From Pelagisphaera sp964404745 (lineage in GTDB: Bacteria > Verrucomicrobiota > Verrucomicrobiia > Opitutales > Opitutaceae): DNA of 64,000 nt. Positions within the stretch are counted from its first letter, which is position 1; each line of letters opens with the position of its first letter. Below, one piece after another: positions 16,834-29,432 of the stretch. The translations under genes and the position numbers were made by a program. The stretch is taken from NCBI GenBank assembly GCA_964404745.1, contig CAYOLG010000026.1, positions 1-64,000 on the forward strand. The letters are read 5' to 3'. The notes under the pieces were generated by a model, which worked only from the letters and a program-made list of their open reading frames with translations, had not been told where the DNA came from and did no database searches.

Positions 16834-17733
16834 ATGCATGAGAACCCGATAGAGAACACCGCCGTTCTCATCCAGAATAGCTCTGATATCCTATCGGAGT
16901 TGCGGAACCAGACGCGCATGACCACCGCCCTGGCTGTGCTGGCGGAGGGTTCGGATCGAGGAATCGTTCTCGCCTCTTTCCCCGGTACCGCAGATCACAC
17001 CTACGTTCCTCGAGTCGGGTTTCATTTCCACCTGCATTGCACCGCTCCCGGCAAGGCTTTACTGGCAGGGTTGCCCCAAAGGCAGCGACAAGACGTTCTC
17101 GCGAAACTGAATTACCGGAAGTTCACCAGGCGCACAGCCTCCAGCTCCAAGGACTTGTGCGCCTTGCTCGACACATACGCCAAGCAAGGTTACGCTGAAG
17201 ACGCAGGCGAGTACGCAGAGGGTATTAATTGCGTCGCCAGCTGCATCCAGGATTCAAGTGGACAGCCGCTATCGGCCATCTGGATTACCGCTCCCTCGAT
17301 TGAATTGCCGGAAAAAGACCTTCGCTCATTCGCCAAAAAAGTGATGCAAGCCGCGAACGACATTGAACGCCGCTTGGCCACCAACGATCCTGACGCCTCC
17401 CCCTATGTCGCCCAAGCCCTGAGCGAGGCGAAAGCCTTTATAGAAGAGCATTTCGCCAACGAAGAAGCCATCCATAATTTCATTGGCAGCCTATTTATGA
17501 GCCAAAGCTGGTTCCGAACGCGTTTCCGCGAAACCTATGGAATCAGCCCAATGCACTATCGGCAAAAGCTTGTATTCGAAAAAGCCCAACAATTGCTAGA
17601 GCATACAGCGCTGTCCATCAAGGAAGTCGCCGACCAACTGGGCTTCGACTCCCAAAACTATTTCTCCCGGGCCTTCAAAAAACGGTACGGGCTCTCCCCC
17701 GCACACTTTCGAAAACGGAACACGGATTCATGA
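16834..17733 (+). CDS. Transcriptional regulator: IclR-type effector domain fused to AraC helix-turn-helix
   Basis: Unusual architecture. Residues about 5-175 (from the ATG at 16834) match the IclR effector-binding domain: LHCTAPGKALLAGLP and GYAEDAGEYAEGINCVASCI are characteristic. The IclR winged helix normally in front is absent. Instead, residues about 195-295 form an AraC/XylS double helix-turn-helix (FMSQSWFRTRFRETYGISP, then IKEVADQLGFDSQNYFSRAFKKRYG). The frame extends upstream to a TTG at 16708 without recognisable sequence; the ATG start already gives a complete effector domain. It is divergent from the DUF1549/DUF1553-DUF1501 genes, so it is the likely local regulator, responding to a small carbohydrate-derived molecule (inference). 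Confidence 0.88.
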   Translation: MHENPIENTAVLIQNSSDILSELRNQTRMTTALAVLAEGSDRGIVLASFPGTADHTYVPRVGFHFHLHCTAPGKALLAGLPQRQRQDVLAKLNYRKFTRRTASSSKDLCALLDTYAKQGYAEDAGEYAEGINCVASCIQDSSGQPLSAIWITAPSIELPEKDLRSFAKKVMQAANDIERRLATNDPDASPYVAQALSEAKAFIEEHFANEEAIHNFIGSLFMSQSWFRTRFRETYGISPMHYRQKLVFEKAQQLLEHTALSIKEVADQLGFDSQNYFSRAFKKRYGLSPAHFRKRNTDS

Positions 17734-17849
17734 TCGCGGATTCTTGCGACTCCTATGCAAATACAAGAACTGTAATTCCGTTAGCGAAGCGGTTCGCTAC
17801 CCGTCTCTTGCCCGAAGGTCTAAATGCAAGCTTCGAAGCATTCCTATAG

Positions 17850-17912
17850 GTAGGGAGGATCGTCTCGATCCTCCAAAACTCGAACACAGAGAACCGAGAC
17901 GATCCTCCCTAC
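17850..17912. repeat. REP-like perfect inverted pair, 18-bp arms
   Basis: The left arm GTAGGGAGGATCGTCTCG (17850-17867) is perfectly inverted at 17895-17912. The left half alone also folds (GGAGGATCG/CGATCCTCC around TCT). It lies between the converging regulator and sulfatase genes. The rest of 17734-18012 shows no gene. Confidence 0.75.
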
Positions 17913-18012
17913 CCCAAAACCCGGAGCAACCTTCTTCGCCCCTGCAGTTGCGGGGAAACGCCCGTCAAGAACTTCGGGTTATTGGATCCAATGCGTATAC
18001 AAAGTGCCCCTG

Positions 18013-19458
18013 CTACCAGTCGCTGGTGGCTTGAGCCATGCGTTCGCGCAGCTCTTTCTTAAGCCTCTTGACCAAATTGGCGATTTCCGGATCGCTGGCG
18101 AGATTGGTCAGCTCCTCTGGGTCGTTTTCGTAGTCGTAAAGTTCCACGCCAAAGGCTCCTTCATCCCACTCGGTGTATCGATAGCGATTCGTACGAATGG
18201 TGCGTCCTAGAAATTTGGATCGGTCGGCTCGCCGAACGGTCCGGGCTTCGGTCACGCTGTAGGCCGATTCTCTCAACTGCGTATCCGGATTAGCCAGTAC
18301 AGGGTACAAGCTCTTTCCCATCGCATGATCGGGCACTTCCAGTCCGCATAATTCGCTTAACGTCGGGTAAAGATCAACGAGCTCGGTTGGCGATCCTGCC
18401 ACTTTTCCTTTGGCAAACTTGTCTCCCGGAGCCGAAATGATCAACGGGACCCGAGCAGAGCCTTCAAAGAGATCGCTCTTCTGCCATAATCCATGGGCTC
18501 CCAAATGATAACCATGGTCGGACACGAATACGATAATGGTATTGTCCGAGAGATTCAGGCGGTCGAGAGCGTCCAGCAATTTGCCCACTTGCGTATCCAC
18601 TAACGTGATCGATGCGTAGTAGGCTTGAATTATTTCCTTGCGTATTTCCAGACCCAACTCGAGCTGGCCAGGACGGTCCTGGAGCGCCGCTTTCGGGATG
18701 TCGTCGCGATCGTCTTCCGGCATAATGTAGGGGTTGATCAGCGATCGTGGATACATGTCGAAGTAAGTATGCGGGGCCACGTAAGGCGTGTGAGGGCGAT
18801 AGAAACCCATGGCGACGAAGAAAGGTCGGCCAGTTTTCTCCGGGTGATTGGCTTCCAGTAACTCGATGGCTTGAGCCGCTCCAATACCATCGGTATGCTC
18901 GTATTCTTGGCTAACGATTTCCAGCCAGCTCAAGGTTCCGCCGGGACTGGCGCCCTCTCTTATGATTTTCAGATCCGGCTCGAAAACCTTGTCGATGCCG
19001 ATGGGGTTGCGCACCTCTTCCCAGGAAGCAGGATCGTCGCGTCCATTCGTGCCGATATCTCCCGGGACTCCGTAGTGATAAAGTTTTCCCACCCGTGCCA
19101 CATAGTAGCCATTATTTCTGAAGTGCTGGGGCATCGTGAGTACCTGAGGGATATATTCCCGAAAGTGGCCGGAATTGGTGAGAATCTGCGTCTGCTCTGG
19201 ATAGAGACCCGTTAGAAAAGAGCTTCGGCTCGGATTGCAGACCGGATTTTGGGAATACGCCCTCTCGAAAAGGATACCGCGACTAGCCAGGCGATCGATC
19301 TGGGGTGAATGCACCAGTGGATGGCCATAGGCGCTTAAATCGCAATTCATGTCGTCTGTGGCGATGAAGAGCACGTTCGGCTTATCCGCCTGAAGAGGCA
19401 GCAGACCAGCGAGGGCTAGTATGAGGGAAACGAGGAAGGAGAGCTTTTGGGGCGTCAT
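18013..19458 (-). CDS. Secreted sulfatase, iduronate-2-sulfatase-like
   Basis: Type I sulfatase. From the ATG at 19458 (MTPQKLSF) it has 481 residues with a signal peptide to about 24 (LLPLQA), metal motif ATDDMNCD, and signature CNPSR with the formylglycine Cys at 74. The ending ELYDYENDPEELTNLASDPE is standard for the iduronate-2-sulfatase-like group, as are GKLYHYG and FVSDHGYHLGAHGLW. An earlier in-frame ATG at 19476 would add six residues before the signal peptide. It is probably periplasmic. It converges with the IclR/AraC-type regulator; its 5' side faces the glcDEF operon across an inverted-repeat-containing gap. Confidence 0.93.
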   Translation of the reverse strand: MTPQKLSFLVSLILALAGLLPLQADKPNVLFIATDDMNCDLSAYGHPLVHSPQIDRLASRGILFERAYSQNPVCNPSRSSFLTGLYPEQTQILTNSGHFREYIPQVLTMPQHFRNNGYYVARVGKLYHYGVPGDIGTNGRDDPASWEEVRNPIGIDKVFEPDLKIIREGASPGGTLSWLEIVSQEYEHTDGIGAAQAIELLEANHPEKTGRPFFVAMGFYRPHTPYVAPHTYFDMYPRSLINPYIMPEDDRDDIPKAALQDRPGQLELGLEIRKEIIQAYYASITLVDTQVGKLLDALDRLNLSDNTIIVFVSDHGYHLGAHGLWQKSDLFEGSARVPLIISAPGDKFAKGKVAGSPTELVDLYPTLSELCGLEVPDHAMGKSLYPVLANPDTQLRESAYSVTEARTVRRADRSKFLGRTIRTNRYRYTEWDEGAFGVELYDYENDPEELTNLASDPEIANLVKRLKKELRERMAQATSDW

Positions 19459-19576
19459 TTGGTTTACTAGAAACACTACTCGCCCAGATCACTCAACCAC
19501 AAAGCAATTGGAGAATCTGCGGACGTAAGTTTAACCCTGGCATACTTTCACACAAGTTTCGTCAAGATTCCTTCAT

Positions 19577-19702
19577 GGGATCGCGGGCGGCTCGCCCGCA
19601 TTTCGAGGAGGAGCAGTGATACGGAGATGCCGAATCATTTCAAATGACATCCACGCATTGGTCCACGCGTCTTGATCGAGCGTGCGAGCCGCCCGCGGTC
19701 CT
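19577..19702. repeat. Wide inverted repeat in the sulfatase/glcD divergent region
   Basis: GGATCGCGGGCGGCTCG near 19578 reappears inverted as CGAGCCGCCCGCGGTCC ending near 19701, one mismatch over 17 bases, about 90 bases apart. The left half also has its own GCGGGCG/CGCCCGC hairpin. The 392-base interval 19459-19850 otherwise shows no supported gene: upstream in-frame codons of glcD are open but carry no family sequence. Confidence 0.5.
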
Positions 19703-19850
19703 AACTTACACACATGAAACTCGATGGCATAGGCCTGCAGTTGACAGAACCATAGGCATACCCGCGAATCCTGTTAAACTTCCTTTCCCCACCCTCGAAG
19801 CTTTACTCAGAGCGAAAATCTACATTGCCTACTCTCATCCTCGTCAACCC

Positions 19851-21293
19851 ATGTCCGATTTCTTAGCCAACCTCCGAAAACTCTACCCCGCGGATCGGCT
19901 CTACGAAGATGCTGCCCGCGTCACGCCCTATGTCTCCGACGGACTGACCGTATTTCGCGAGGAACCCAAAGCAGTCGTCATGCCCATCAGCAACAAGGAG
20001 GTCGCGGAAACGCTCAAACTTTGCCATGAGCACGAAGTTCCTTTCGTCGCCCGAGGCAGCGGCACTAGCTTGTCAGGAGGATCCCTACCCATCCGCGACG
20101 GGATTGTCATCAGCCTGAATCGGCTCAATCGAATTCTAGATCTCGACCCGGACAATCGAATCGCTCGCGTTCAACCGGGCGTCATCAATTCCGAAATTAG
20201 CGCCGCAGCAGCCGCCCACGGGCTCTACTTCGCCCCCGATCCGTCTAGCCAAACCGTTTGTACCATCGGAGGTAATCTGGCCTTCAACTCTGGAGGCGCT
20301 CACTGCTTGAAATACGGAATGACGTCCAACCATATTCTTGGCCTGACCGTAGCCTTGCCCGATGGTACAGTCGCTGAGCTCGGCAATGACAGTTTGGAGA
20401 ACGCCGGTCCCGATTGCGTGGGGCTGTTTGTCGGAAGCGAGGGACTGTTGGGGATCGCTCTAGACATTAAAGTTCGCTTGATGCCCGTGCCCGAGGCCTT
20501 TCAAACAATTCTGGCTAGCTACGATAGCCTAGAGGCCGCAGGCGATGCCGTGGCGGCCGTAGTGGCATCGGGGATACTGCCAGGAGCGATGGAGATTATG
20601 GACCGCCTGGCTATCGAAGCCGCCGAAGCCGCGGTCAGCGCGGGCTACCCGGAGGATGCCGAAGCGTGCCTCATTGTCGAGCTGGACGGGGAAGCCGCTG
20701 CCGTCGATGCCGATTTCCAAGCGCTCTTGGCTACCATGGAGCAGACCGGGGCTAAAGAAGTTCGCGTCGCCCAGAATACCGAAGAGCGGCTTCTCATATG
20801 GAAAGGGCGCAAAAGCGCCTTCTCAGCAGTGGGCCGGCTTTCCCCCGACTATATTGTTCAAGACGGCGTCGTACCTCGTTCAAAACTGGGACAGGCCCTG
20901 AAGGAAATATCGCGTTTTAGCGCCGAGGCCGGACTGCGGGTGGCTAACGTTTTCCATGCCGGGGATGGCAACCTGCATCCTCTAATTCTGTTCGACGCAA
21001 CGGAACCCGACGGGCTGGAAAAAGCGGAAGCGCTGGCCGGGAGAATCCTTCGCCTTTGTCTGGACCTTGGCGGTTCCATAACTGGAGAACACGGAGTCGG
21101 CGTAGAGAAACTTGAATACATGCCGGACATGTTCTCCCCAACCGATCTCGACGCCTTCGACCGATTGAGGCGGGCGATCGACCCAAAGGAAATTTCCAAT
21201 CGGGGAAAAATGCTGCCCGACAAGGAGGCCCCAGCCCTTTGCTCGCACGGACCTCACCCGCTGGAGAAAGCCGGCGTTATTTCTCGCATGTAA
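19851..21293 (+). CDS. glcD: Glycolate oxidase subunit GlcD (FAD-linked)
   Basis: FAD-dependent catalytic subunit of glycolate/D-lactate oxidase, 480 residues (E. coli about 499). It starts at 19851 (MSDFLANLRKLYP), which begins with the family N-terminus; the open frame upstream to 19644 has no homologous sequence. FAD-binding type 4 landmarks are PFVARGSGTSLSGGSLPI, CTIGGNLAFNSGG and GLFVGSEGLLGI. The C-terminal domain includes VFHAGDGNLHPLI and GEHGVGVEKLEYM. It is first in an operon: glcE begins 5 bases after its stop, followed by glcF. The complex oxidises 2-hydroxy acids to 2-oxo acids and passes electrons to the respiratory chain. It could use lactate or glycolate. Confidence 0.93.
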   Translation: MSDFLANLRKLYPADRLYEDAARVTPYVSDGLTVFREEPKAVVMPISNKEVAETLKLCHEHEVPFVARGSGTSLSGGSLPIRDGIVISLNRLNRILDLDPDNRIARVQPGVINSEISAAAAAHGLYFAPDPSSQTVCTIGGNLAFNSGGAHCLKYGMTSNHILGLTVALPDGTVAELGNDSLENAGPDCVGLFVGSEGLLGIALDIKVRLMPVPEAFQTILASYDSLEAAGDAVAAVVASGILPGAMEIMDRLAIEAAEAAVSAGYPEDAEACLIVELDGEAAAVDADFQALLATMEQTGAKEVRVAQNTEERLLIWKGRKSAFSAVGRLSPDYIVQDGVVPRSKLGQALKEISRFSAEAGLRVANVFHAGDGNLHPLILFDATEPDGLEKAEALAGRILRLCLDLGGSITGEHGVGVEKLEYMPDMFSPTDLDAFDRLRRAIDPKEISNRGKMLPDKEAPALCSHGPHPLEKAGVISRM

Positions 21294-21298
21294 TTGTC

Positions 21299-22414
21299 AT
21301 GACCGAGCAGACGCAAGAAACCCTCCAGCCAAGCTCTGTTGAAGAGCTGAAATCGATCATCCGCGATGCGAACCGTGTGTCTTTCATGGGTAGGGAGGAA
21401 CCGTCGAAGATCCTGAGCGGCGCCGAAGGACTCGCTCCTCCAATTGAAACAGAATGTTCCTCCACCCACATCTCGCTTTCCAAATTCAATCGCATCCTCG
21501 AATACCAACCTGACGAATACACGATTACTGTAGAGGCCGGGGCAAAGCTCAGAGACGTCGCCGACGCCCTTTCCGAGCACGGCCAATATCTCCCCTTCGA
21601 TCCTCCATTTGCCAAAGAAGATCTTTCTATCGGATCCATCATTGCTCGAGGACTCTCCGGACCGGGCGCTTGTCGCTTCGGTATCCTACGCGATTTCATT
21701 CTCGGCGTCACCTTTGTCGATGGTCTCGGCGAACGCATTCGTACGGGTGGCAAGGTAGTCAAAAACGCGGCTGGTTTCGATATTCCCAAACTCATGTGCG
21801 GCACTTGGGGTAGCCTGGGCGCCATAACCGAGGCCTCATTCAAAGTCTTTCCTATCGCTCCCGAGTACCGAACGCTTGTATTACCGTTTACCAACTTCGA
21901 CGCTGGCCATACCGCCTTCATCTCCCTCGGTCGCTCCCAATTCACACTGGACGTTCTCGATCTCAGACACGACGGTCACTTGTACATCAAGCTCGGTGGA
22001 CAACCCGGATCGATGGACAACCGAATCGCCGCGCTGGAGACGCATTTGGACGCGCAGGGCGAAACACCTGAAGACGCTTTTTGGGATCCGTCTGTCGCTT
22101 TATCCCAATTCCCGGAGGCCGGTTCCCTTGTCAAGGTAGCGACCAGCCCAACAAGTCTTCCCGCATTGGATGCGGCCTTAAAACCAAACGAACCATCCCG
22201 CCGCTACAGCATCGGTGGGTACGTCGCGTGGATACATTGGGATGAGCAACTGGAAGCGTTACACCACATCCTGAGCGGACTCGGGCTTTCTGGACAAGTT
22301 GTGTCTGGCCCGAAAGCGTCTGCGATGATCGGCAACCAAAGCCAGGCTGCCTTTTTCACGAAAATCAAATCCGCCTTCGACCCGGAGGGCAAGTTTCTCG
22401 AATTGTATTCATAA
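21299..22414 (+). CDS. glcE: Glycolate oxidase subunit GlcE (FAD-binding)
   Basis: Second FAD-binding subunit of glycolate oxidase, 371 residues and shorter than GlcD, as usual for GlcE. The start ATG at 21299 lies 5 bases after the glcD stop, implying translational coupling. Motifs are ITVEAGAKLRDVADALSEHG, SIGSIIARGLSGPGACRFG for FAD pyrophosphate, and GGKVVKNAAGFDIPKLM. The C-terminal part has SQAAFFTKIKSAFDPEGKF, the end typical of GlcE. Longer antisense and upstream frames through this gene have no family features. It acts with GlcD and GlcF in a membrane-associated complex. Confidence 0.92.
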   Translation: MTEQTQETLQPSSVEELKSIIRDANRVSFMGREEPSKILSGAEGLAPPIETECSSTHISLSKFNRILEYQPDEYTITVEAGAKLRDVADALSEHGQYLPFDPPFAKEDLSIGSIIARGLSGPGACRFGILRDFILGVTFVDGLGERIRTGGKVVKNAAGFDIPKLMCGTWGSLGAITEASFKVFPIAPEYRTLVLPFTNFDAGHTAFISLGRSQFTLDVLDLRHDGHLYIKLGGQPGSMDNRIAALETHLDAQGETPEDAFWDPSVALSQFPEAGSLVKVATSPTSLPALDAALKPNEPSRRYSIGGYVAWIHWDEQLEALHHILSGLGLSGQVVSGPKASAMIGNQSQAAFFTKIKSAFDPEGKFLELYS

Positions 22415-22464
22415 TTTCAATTCTATTAATGGATAGGTTCGTTTCCAAGATCTGAAACACTCAA

Positions 22465-23733
22465 ATGATTAGCCAGATTTCCACAGACAAGCTGGGACCC
22501 AAATACGCATCGATGAAGGGGCCTATCGAGGCTTGCGTGCACTGCGGGTTTTGCCTGCCTACCTGTCCTACCTATTCGACGATGGGAGATGAGATGAACT
22601 CTCCTCGGGGGCGCATTTTCCTCATGAAGGAAACGCTGGAAGGAAAGCTAGACCCATCCGAGATCGATCCCTTTATCGACAACTGTCTCGGCTGTTTGGC
22701 TTGCGTCACTTCCTGTCCTTCTGGAGTTGAGTACGGAGAACTCATTTCTCCTTATCGATCCTGGTCAGAGGAGCAACGGGAGCGAGGCGTTCTGGAAAAG
22801 CTGCAGCGATTCGCCCTCCTGAAAACCATTCCCTATCCAGATCGATTCCGGACCGCTTCAAAAATAGCTAGCGTGTTCAAACCGGTCGCCCCCTACTTGC
22901 CAAAAAGCTTCGCGGCCATGATCGAACTGGCCCCAACCGAGTTGCCAGACAAGCAAAATTTTGATCCCCTCTACCCGGCAAGCGGGACACGTCGCGGCCG
23001 AGTGGCTCTGCTCGTTGGCTGCGCTCAACAAGCCCTGGCCCCCAAGATCAATCAAGCGGCCATTAACGTTCTAACTCGAAGTGGCATCGAGGTCGTCGTT
23101 CCCGAAAGCCAAGGCTGTTGCGGATCCTTGGCCATGCATATAGGAGCCTCCAAGGAAGCTCAAACAGCCGCCGAAAAGAATTTCGAGGTTTTCCCTGACG
23201 ATGTAGACGCCATCATCTCCACTGCTGCTGGCTGCGGTTCGGGAATGAAAGAATACGGAACGCTCTTTGCCGGAGCCGACAATGAAATCGCCGAGCAAGC
23301 GAAAGCGTTTTCCGCTAAAGTCCAAGACGTTTGCGCCTATCTGGATACAGTTGGGTTTACCCCACCCGAAGAAAACGAGGCGGGTCCCATCAAAGTGGCC
23401 TATCACGATGCCTGCCACCTCGCTCACGCCCAGAAAATTCGATCAGCTCCTCGCAAACTCCTAAAAGCCGTTCCTGGGATCGAGCTTCTTGAACCAGCGG
23501 AATGGGAGATTTGCTGCGGTTCAGCGGGCAGCTATAATATCGAACACCCGGATACAGCTAAAGAACTGGGGCAACGGAAGGTAAAGAATCTCCTAGCCAC
23601 CAATCCAGATGTCATTGCCACCGGAAATATAGGCTGCCTAACCCAGATCGAGTTCCACTCCAAGGATAGCGAGAAACCCGTTCCTGTAGTCCACACTGTC
23701 GAGCTGCTGGATGGATGGAGTTCTGGTAAATAA
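22465..23733 (+). CDS. glcF: Glycolate oxidase iron-sulfur subunit GlcF
   Basis: Electron-transfer subunit of glycolate oxidase, 422 residues. Two ferredoxin-type 4Fe-4S motifs are visible: CVHCGFCLPTCP at about residues 25-36 and CLGCLACVTSCP at about 76-87. Two CCG (DUF224) modules follow: the first ends in QGCCGSLAMHIG and the second in CHLAHAQ...ICCGSAGSYN, arrangements that bind further Fe-S centres in heterodisulfide reductase-like proteins. It is third in the glcDEF operon, starting 50 bases after glcE. It would relay electrons from the flavins towards quinones. It is followed by a degenerate REP-like element and a perfect palindrome, and converges with purL. Confidence 0.93.
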   Translation: MISQISTDKLGPKYASMKGPIEACVHCGFCLPTCPTYSTMGDEMNSPRGRIFLMKETLEGKLDPSEIDPFIDNCLGCLACVTSCPSGVEYGELISPYRSWSEEQRERGVLEKLQRFALLKTIPYPDRFRTASKIASVFKPVAPYLPKSFAAMIELAPTELPDKQNFDPLYPASGTRRGRVALLVGCAQQALAPKINQAAINVLTRSGIEVVVPESQGCCGSLAMHIGASKEAQTAAEKNFEVFPDDVDAIISTAAGCGSGMKEYGTLFAGADNEIAEQAKAFSAKVQDVCAYLDTVGFTPPEENEAGPIKVAYHDACHLAHAQKIRSAPRKLLKAVPGIELLEPAEWEICCGSAGSYNIEHPDTAKELGQRKVKNLLATNPDVIATGNIGCLTQIEFHSKDSEKPVPVVHTVELLDGWSSGK

Positions 23734-23734
23734 A

Positions 23735-23834
23735 GTAGCACAGGCATCCTGTTGTACCGGTCGTAGTTCAACTACGCTGAACAACGACTGGCCAGTTCGC
23801 CTAGGAATAGAAACAGGCTAGAAGCCTATTCTGC
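23735..23834. repeat. Interrupted REP-like pair downstream of glcF
   Basis: Begins GTAGCACAGGCATCCTGT and closes with an ACAGGC/GCCTAT hairpin and CTGC at 23831-23834, so it is a copy of the 27985-28044 family. About 55 bases separate the halves, including a small GTAGTT/AACTAC palindrome, as if the spacer had been expanded or something inserted. Confidence 0.5.
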
Positions 23835-23881
23835 CCTTTGCGGACGCAAGCTAAAATACTGCACTACTCTGTGGGCCGAAT

Positions 23882-23921
23882 TGTGCAGTGAAACTGATCA
23901 CGTGATCAGTTTCACTGCACA
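23882..23921. repeat. Perfect 40-bp palindrome between glcF and purL
   Basis: The left arm TGTGCAGTGAAACTGATCAC (23882-23901) is followed with no loop by its exact reverse complement (23902-23921). The centre is CACGTG and two TGATCA steps flank it. It lies between the converging glcF and purL 3' ends. There is no T-run on either side, so it is not a standard intrinsic terminator. It has no GTAG head and differs from the REP-like elements. Confidence 0.85.
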
Positions 23922-23966
23922 CAACAGGATTCCTTTATCGAAATGCCGCTCGCTCGGATGATTCTT

Positions 23967-27878
<3,912 letters not shown>

Positions 27879-27984
27879 CTCCGTGAACGTTGAAAACTTC
27901 ACCCGCGCCCGGCAAGCGCGGAATGGAAATTTGGCGAGTATACAATTTTGGGATTAGGTCAAACCCCGCGATCGAGCATCTGAG

Positions 27985-28044
27985 GTAGCACAGGCATCTT
28001 GCCTGTGTTTGCACGACGGGTCACAGGCAAGATGCCTGTGCTAC
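27985..28044. repeat. REP-like perfect inverted pair, 23-bp arms
   Basis: The left arm 27985-28007 (GTAGCACAGGCATCTTGCC...) and the right arm 28022-28044 are exact reverse complements, 23 of 23, with a 14-base spacer. Each arm also folds (CACAGGCA/TGCCTGTG around TCT). This is the best-preserved copy in the window, located upstream of purL. Confidence 0.8.
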
Positions 28045-28140
28045 ACTTCACGAAATGACTGTTGATTCTAATTCTATTAACAGTGACCTGCGGTCAAATC
28101 CACTGCGTGGAGCAGGATTGATGCAATAAGGTCTATGCGC

Positions 28141-28224
28141 GTAGCGAAAGAGAGCGGCTCGATCTCCGAGCGCCCACCCCTTACCCAATTATTTATTTTT
28201 GGCCGCTCTGAAATCGGCCGCTAC
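28141..28224. repeat. Degenerate REP-like pair
   Basis: GTAG at 28141 followed by AGAGCGGCTCG, and GGCCGCTCTGAAATCGGCCGCTAC at 28201-28224 described by its ends GGCCG and CGGCCGCTAC. The two halves share an inverted AGAGCGGC core. It lies between purL and the Gfo/Idh/MocA gene. Apart from the two repeats, 27879-28232 shows no gene. Confidence 0.45.
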
Positions 28225-28232
28225 CTTCTGCC

Positions 28233-29258
28233 CTACAGCGGCAGCTTGATTTGCTCCCCCAATTTCGCAGAGCGGATTCCGGCTTCCAGGATCTCTTGGG
28301 CGTCGCGGCTGTAGTCGTCGCGGCTCAAAATAAAGGGATCCCTCTGGCCCGTGACGACCTCAACGAAATTGTGGGCAGAGTCCCGCATGCCTAGTTCAGG
28401 CTTGGGAACCTTCACTTCTGAACCTTCCGGATCGTCCTTGGTTGCCAAATACAGTTTTCCTTTCTCTCCTGGCTCGGCAAGCAAAGTTCCTTGGGAACCA
28501 TAAATCGCGGTGGCATAGCTGGTGAGATTCCCGATTTGCGTCCACGAAGCAGTGGCCGTAGCCATCCCTTGGGGATACTTCATGGCAATGATTCCGCTGT
28601 CCTCTACAGAGAGGAAATCCTTGGCTTGTCCGCCTGCCATGCCGACCACTGATTCCGGCATGCCCATAAGCGCTGCGGCCAGGACCGCTCCGTAGCAACA
28701 ATAATCCATCATCGCCCCGCCACCATTTCGACGCTCGTCAAACAGCCAATCGCAAAAGTACTCGGAGCATCCCAATTCTTCCGGACCGCAATGGGCAGCC
28801 CGATAGGTAATGCTGCGCAACGAACCAATCTTGCCATCCTCTACCATTTTGACCGCCTGTTGCAATTGCGGCCACCAGGTGAACGGCCAATTGACCACGA
28901 GCTGGACGTTGTTCCTCCTCGCCGTGATCAGCATTTGATTGGCATCGTCCAAATTGGCCGCCAAGGGCTTCTCGATTAAAATGTGCAAGCCGCGTTCCAT
29001 GGCTTCGATGGCCATTTGGGAGCCTTCCAGATTGCTACCGAAAACGTAAGCCGCATCCAGTTTCTCGTTCTCCAGTAAAGAAGACGCGTCCTCGTAAACG
29101 GGGCAGCCGTAGGTTTCCGTGAAACGCCCCGTCAGCGGTTCATTCGGATCCGCTGCCGCTACCAATTCCGCGCTTTGGCATTCCGCCACCGCTGCTGCTT
29201 CCGACCAAACATGGTCGTGGGTTAATCCCAACACGCCAATTCTCAGTTTCTCACTCAT
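28233..29258 (-). CDS. Gfo/Idh/MocA family oxidoreductase
   Basis: NAD(P)-dependent oxidoreductase, 341 residues from the ATG at 29258 (MSEKLRIGVLGLTHDH). The start follows the family pattern: Rossmann beta-strand RIGVLGL near the N-terminus, then EKPLAANLDDANQML with the conserved Lys, and the C-terminal beta-sheet domain with GGGAMMDYCCYGA. Unlike the enzyme at 3791-5119 it has no Tat signal and should be cytoplasmic. Substrates of the family are sugars, inositols and their acids. It stands alone on the minus strand and is divergent from a sulfatase pair, so a shared role in sugar catabolism is possible but not shown. Confidence 0.88.
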   Translation of the reverse strand: MSEKLRIGVLGLTHDHVWSEAAAVAECQSAELVAAADPNEPLTGRFTETYGCPVYEDASSLLENEKLDAAYVFGSNLEGSQMAIEAMERGLHILIEKPLAANLDDANQMLITARRNNVQLVVNWPFTWWPQLQQAVKMVEDGKIGSLRSITYRAAHCGPEELGCSEYFCDWLFDERRNGGGAMMDYCCYGAVLAAALMGMPESVVGMAGGQAKDFLSVEDSGIIAMKYPQGMATATASWTQIGNLTSYATAIYGSQGTLLAEPGEKGKLYLATKDDPEGSEVKVPKPELGMRDSAHNFVEVVTGQRDPFILSRDDYSRDAQEILEAGIRSAKLGEQIKLPL

Positions 29259-29402
29259 AGCAACACTTTCTCCGACATTGATGCTTCCAACGTAGAACCT
29301 CAACCACAACCTATGTAAAAATCAGCATTCTTGGCTATCGAAAGTAGCTTGGAACTGCAGCCCGTGCGATCGAATGGAGAGCGGATCGATATTGCCAGAA
29401 CT

Positions 29403-29432
29403 TGTAGGGGCGCCGCTTGCGGCGCCCCTACA
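29403..29432. repeat. REP-like single palindrome, 14-bp perfect stem
   Basis: TGTAGGGGCGCCGC and its exact inverse flank a TT loop. The GTAG head is at 29404 and CTAC ends at 29431. It lies in the roughly 410-base divergent region (29259-29668) between an oxidoreductase and a sulfatase; nothing else is supported there. Confidence 0.75.
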
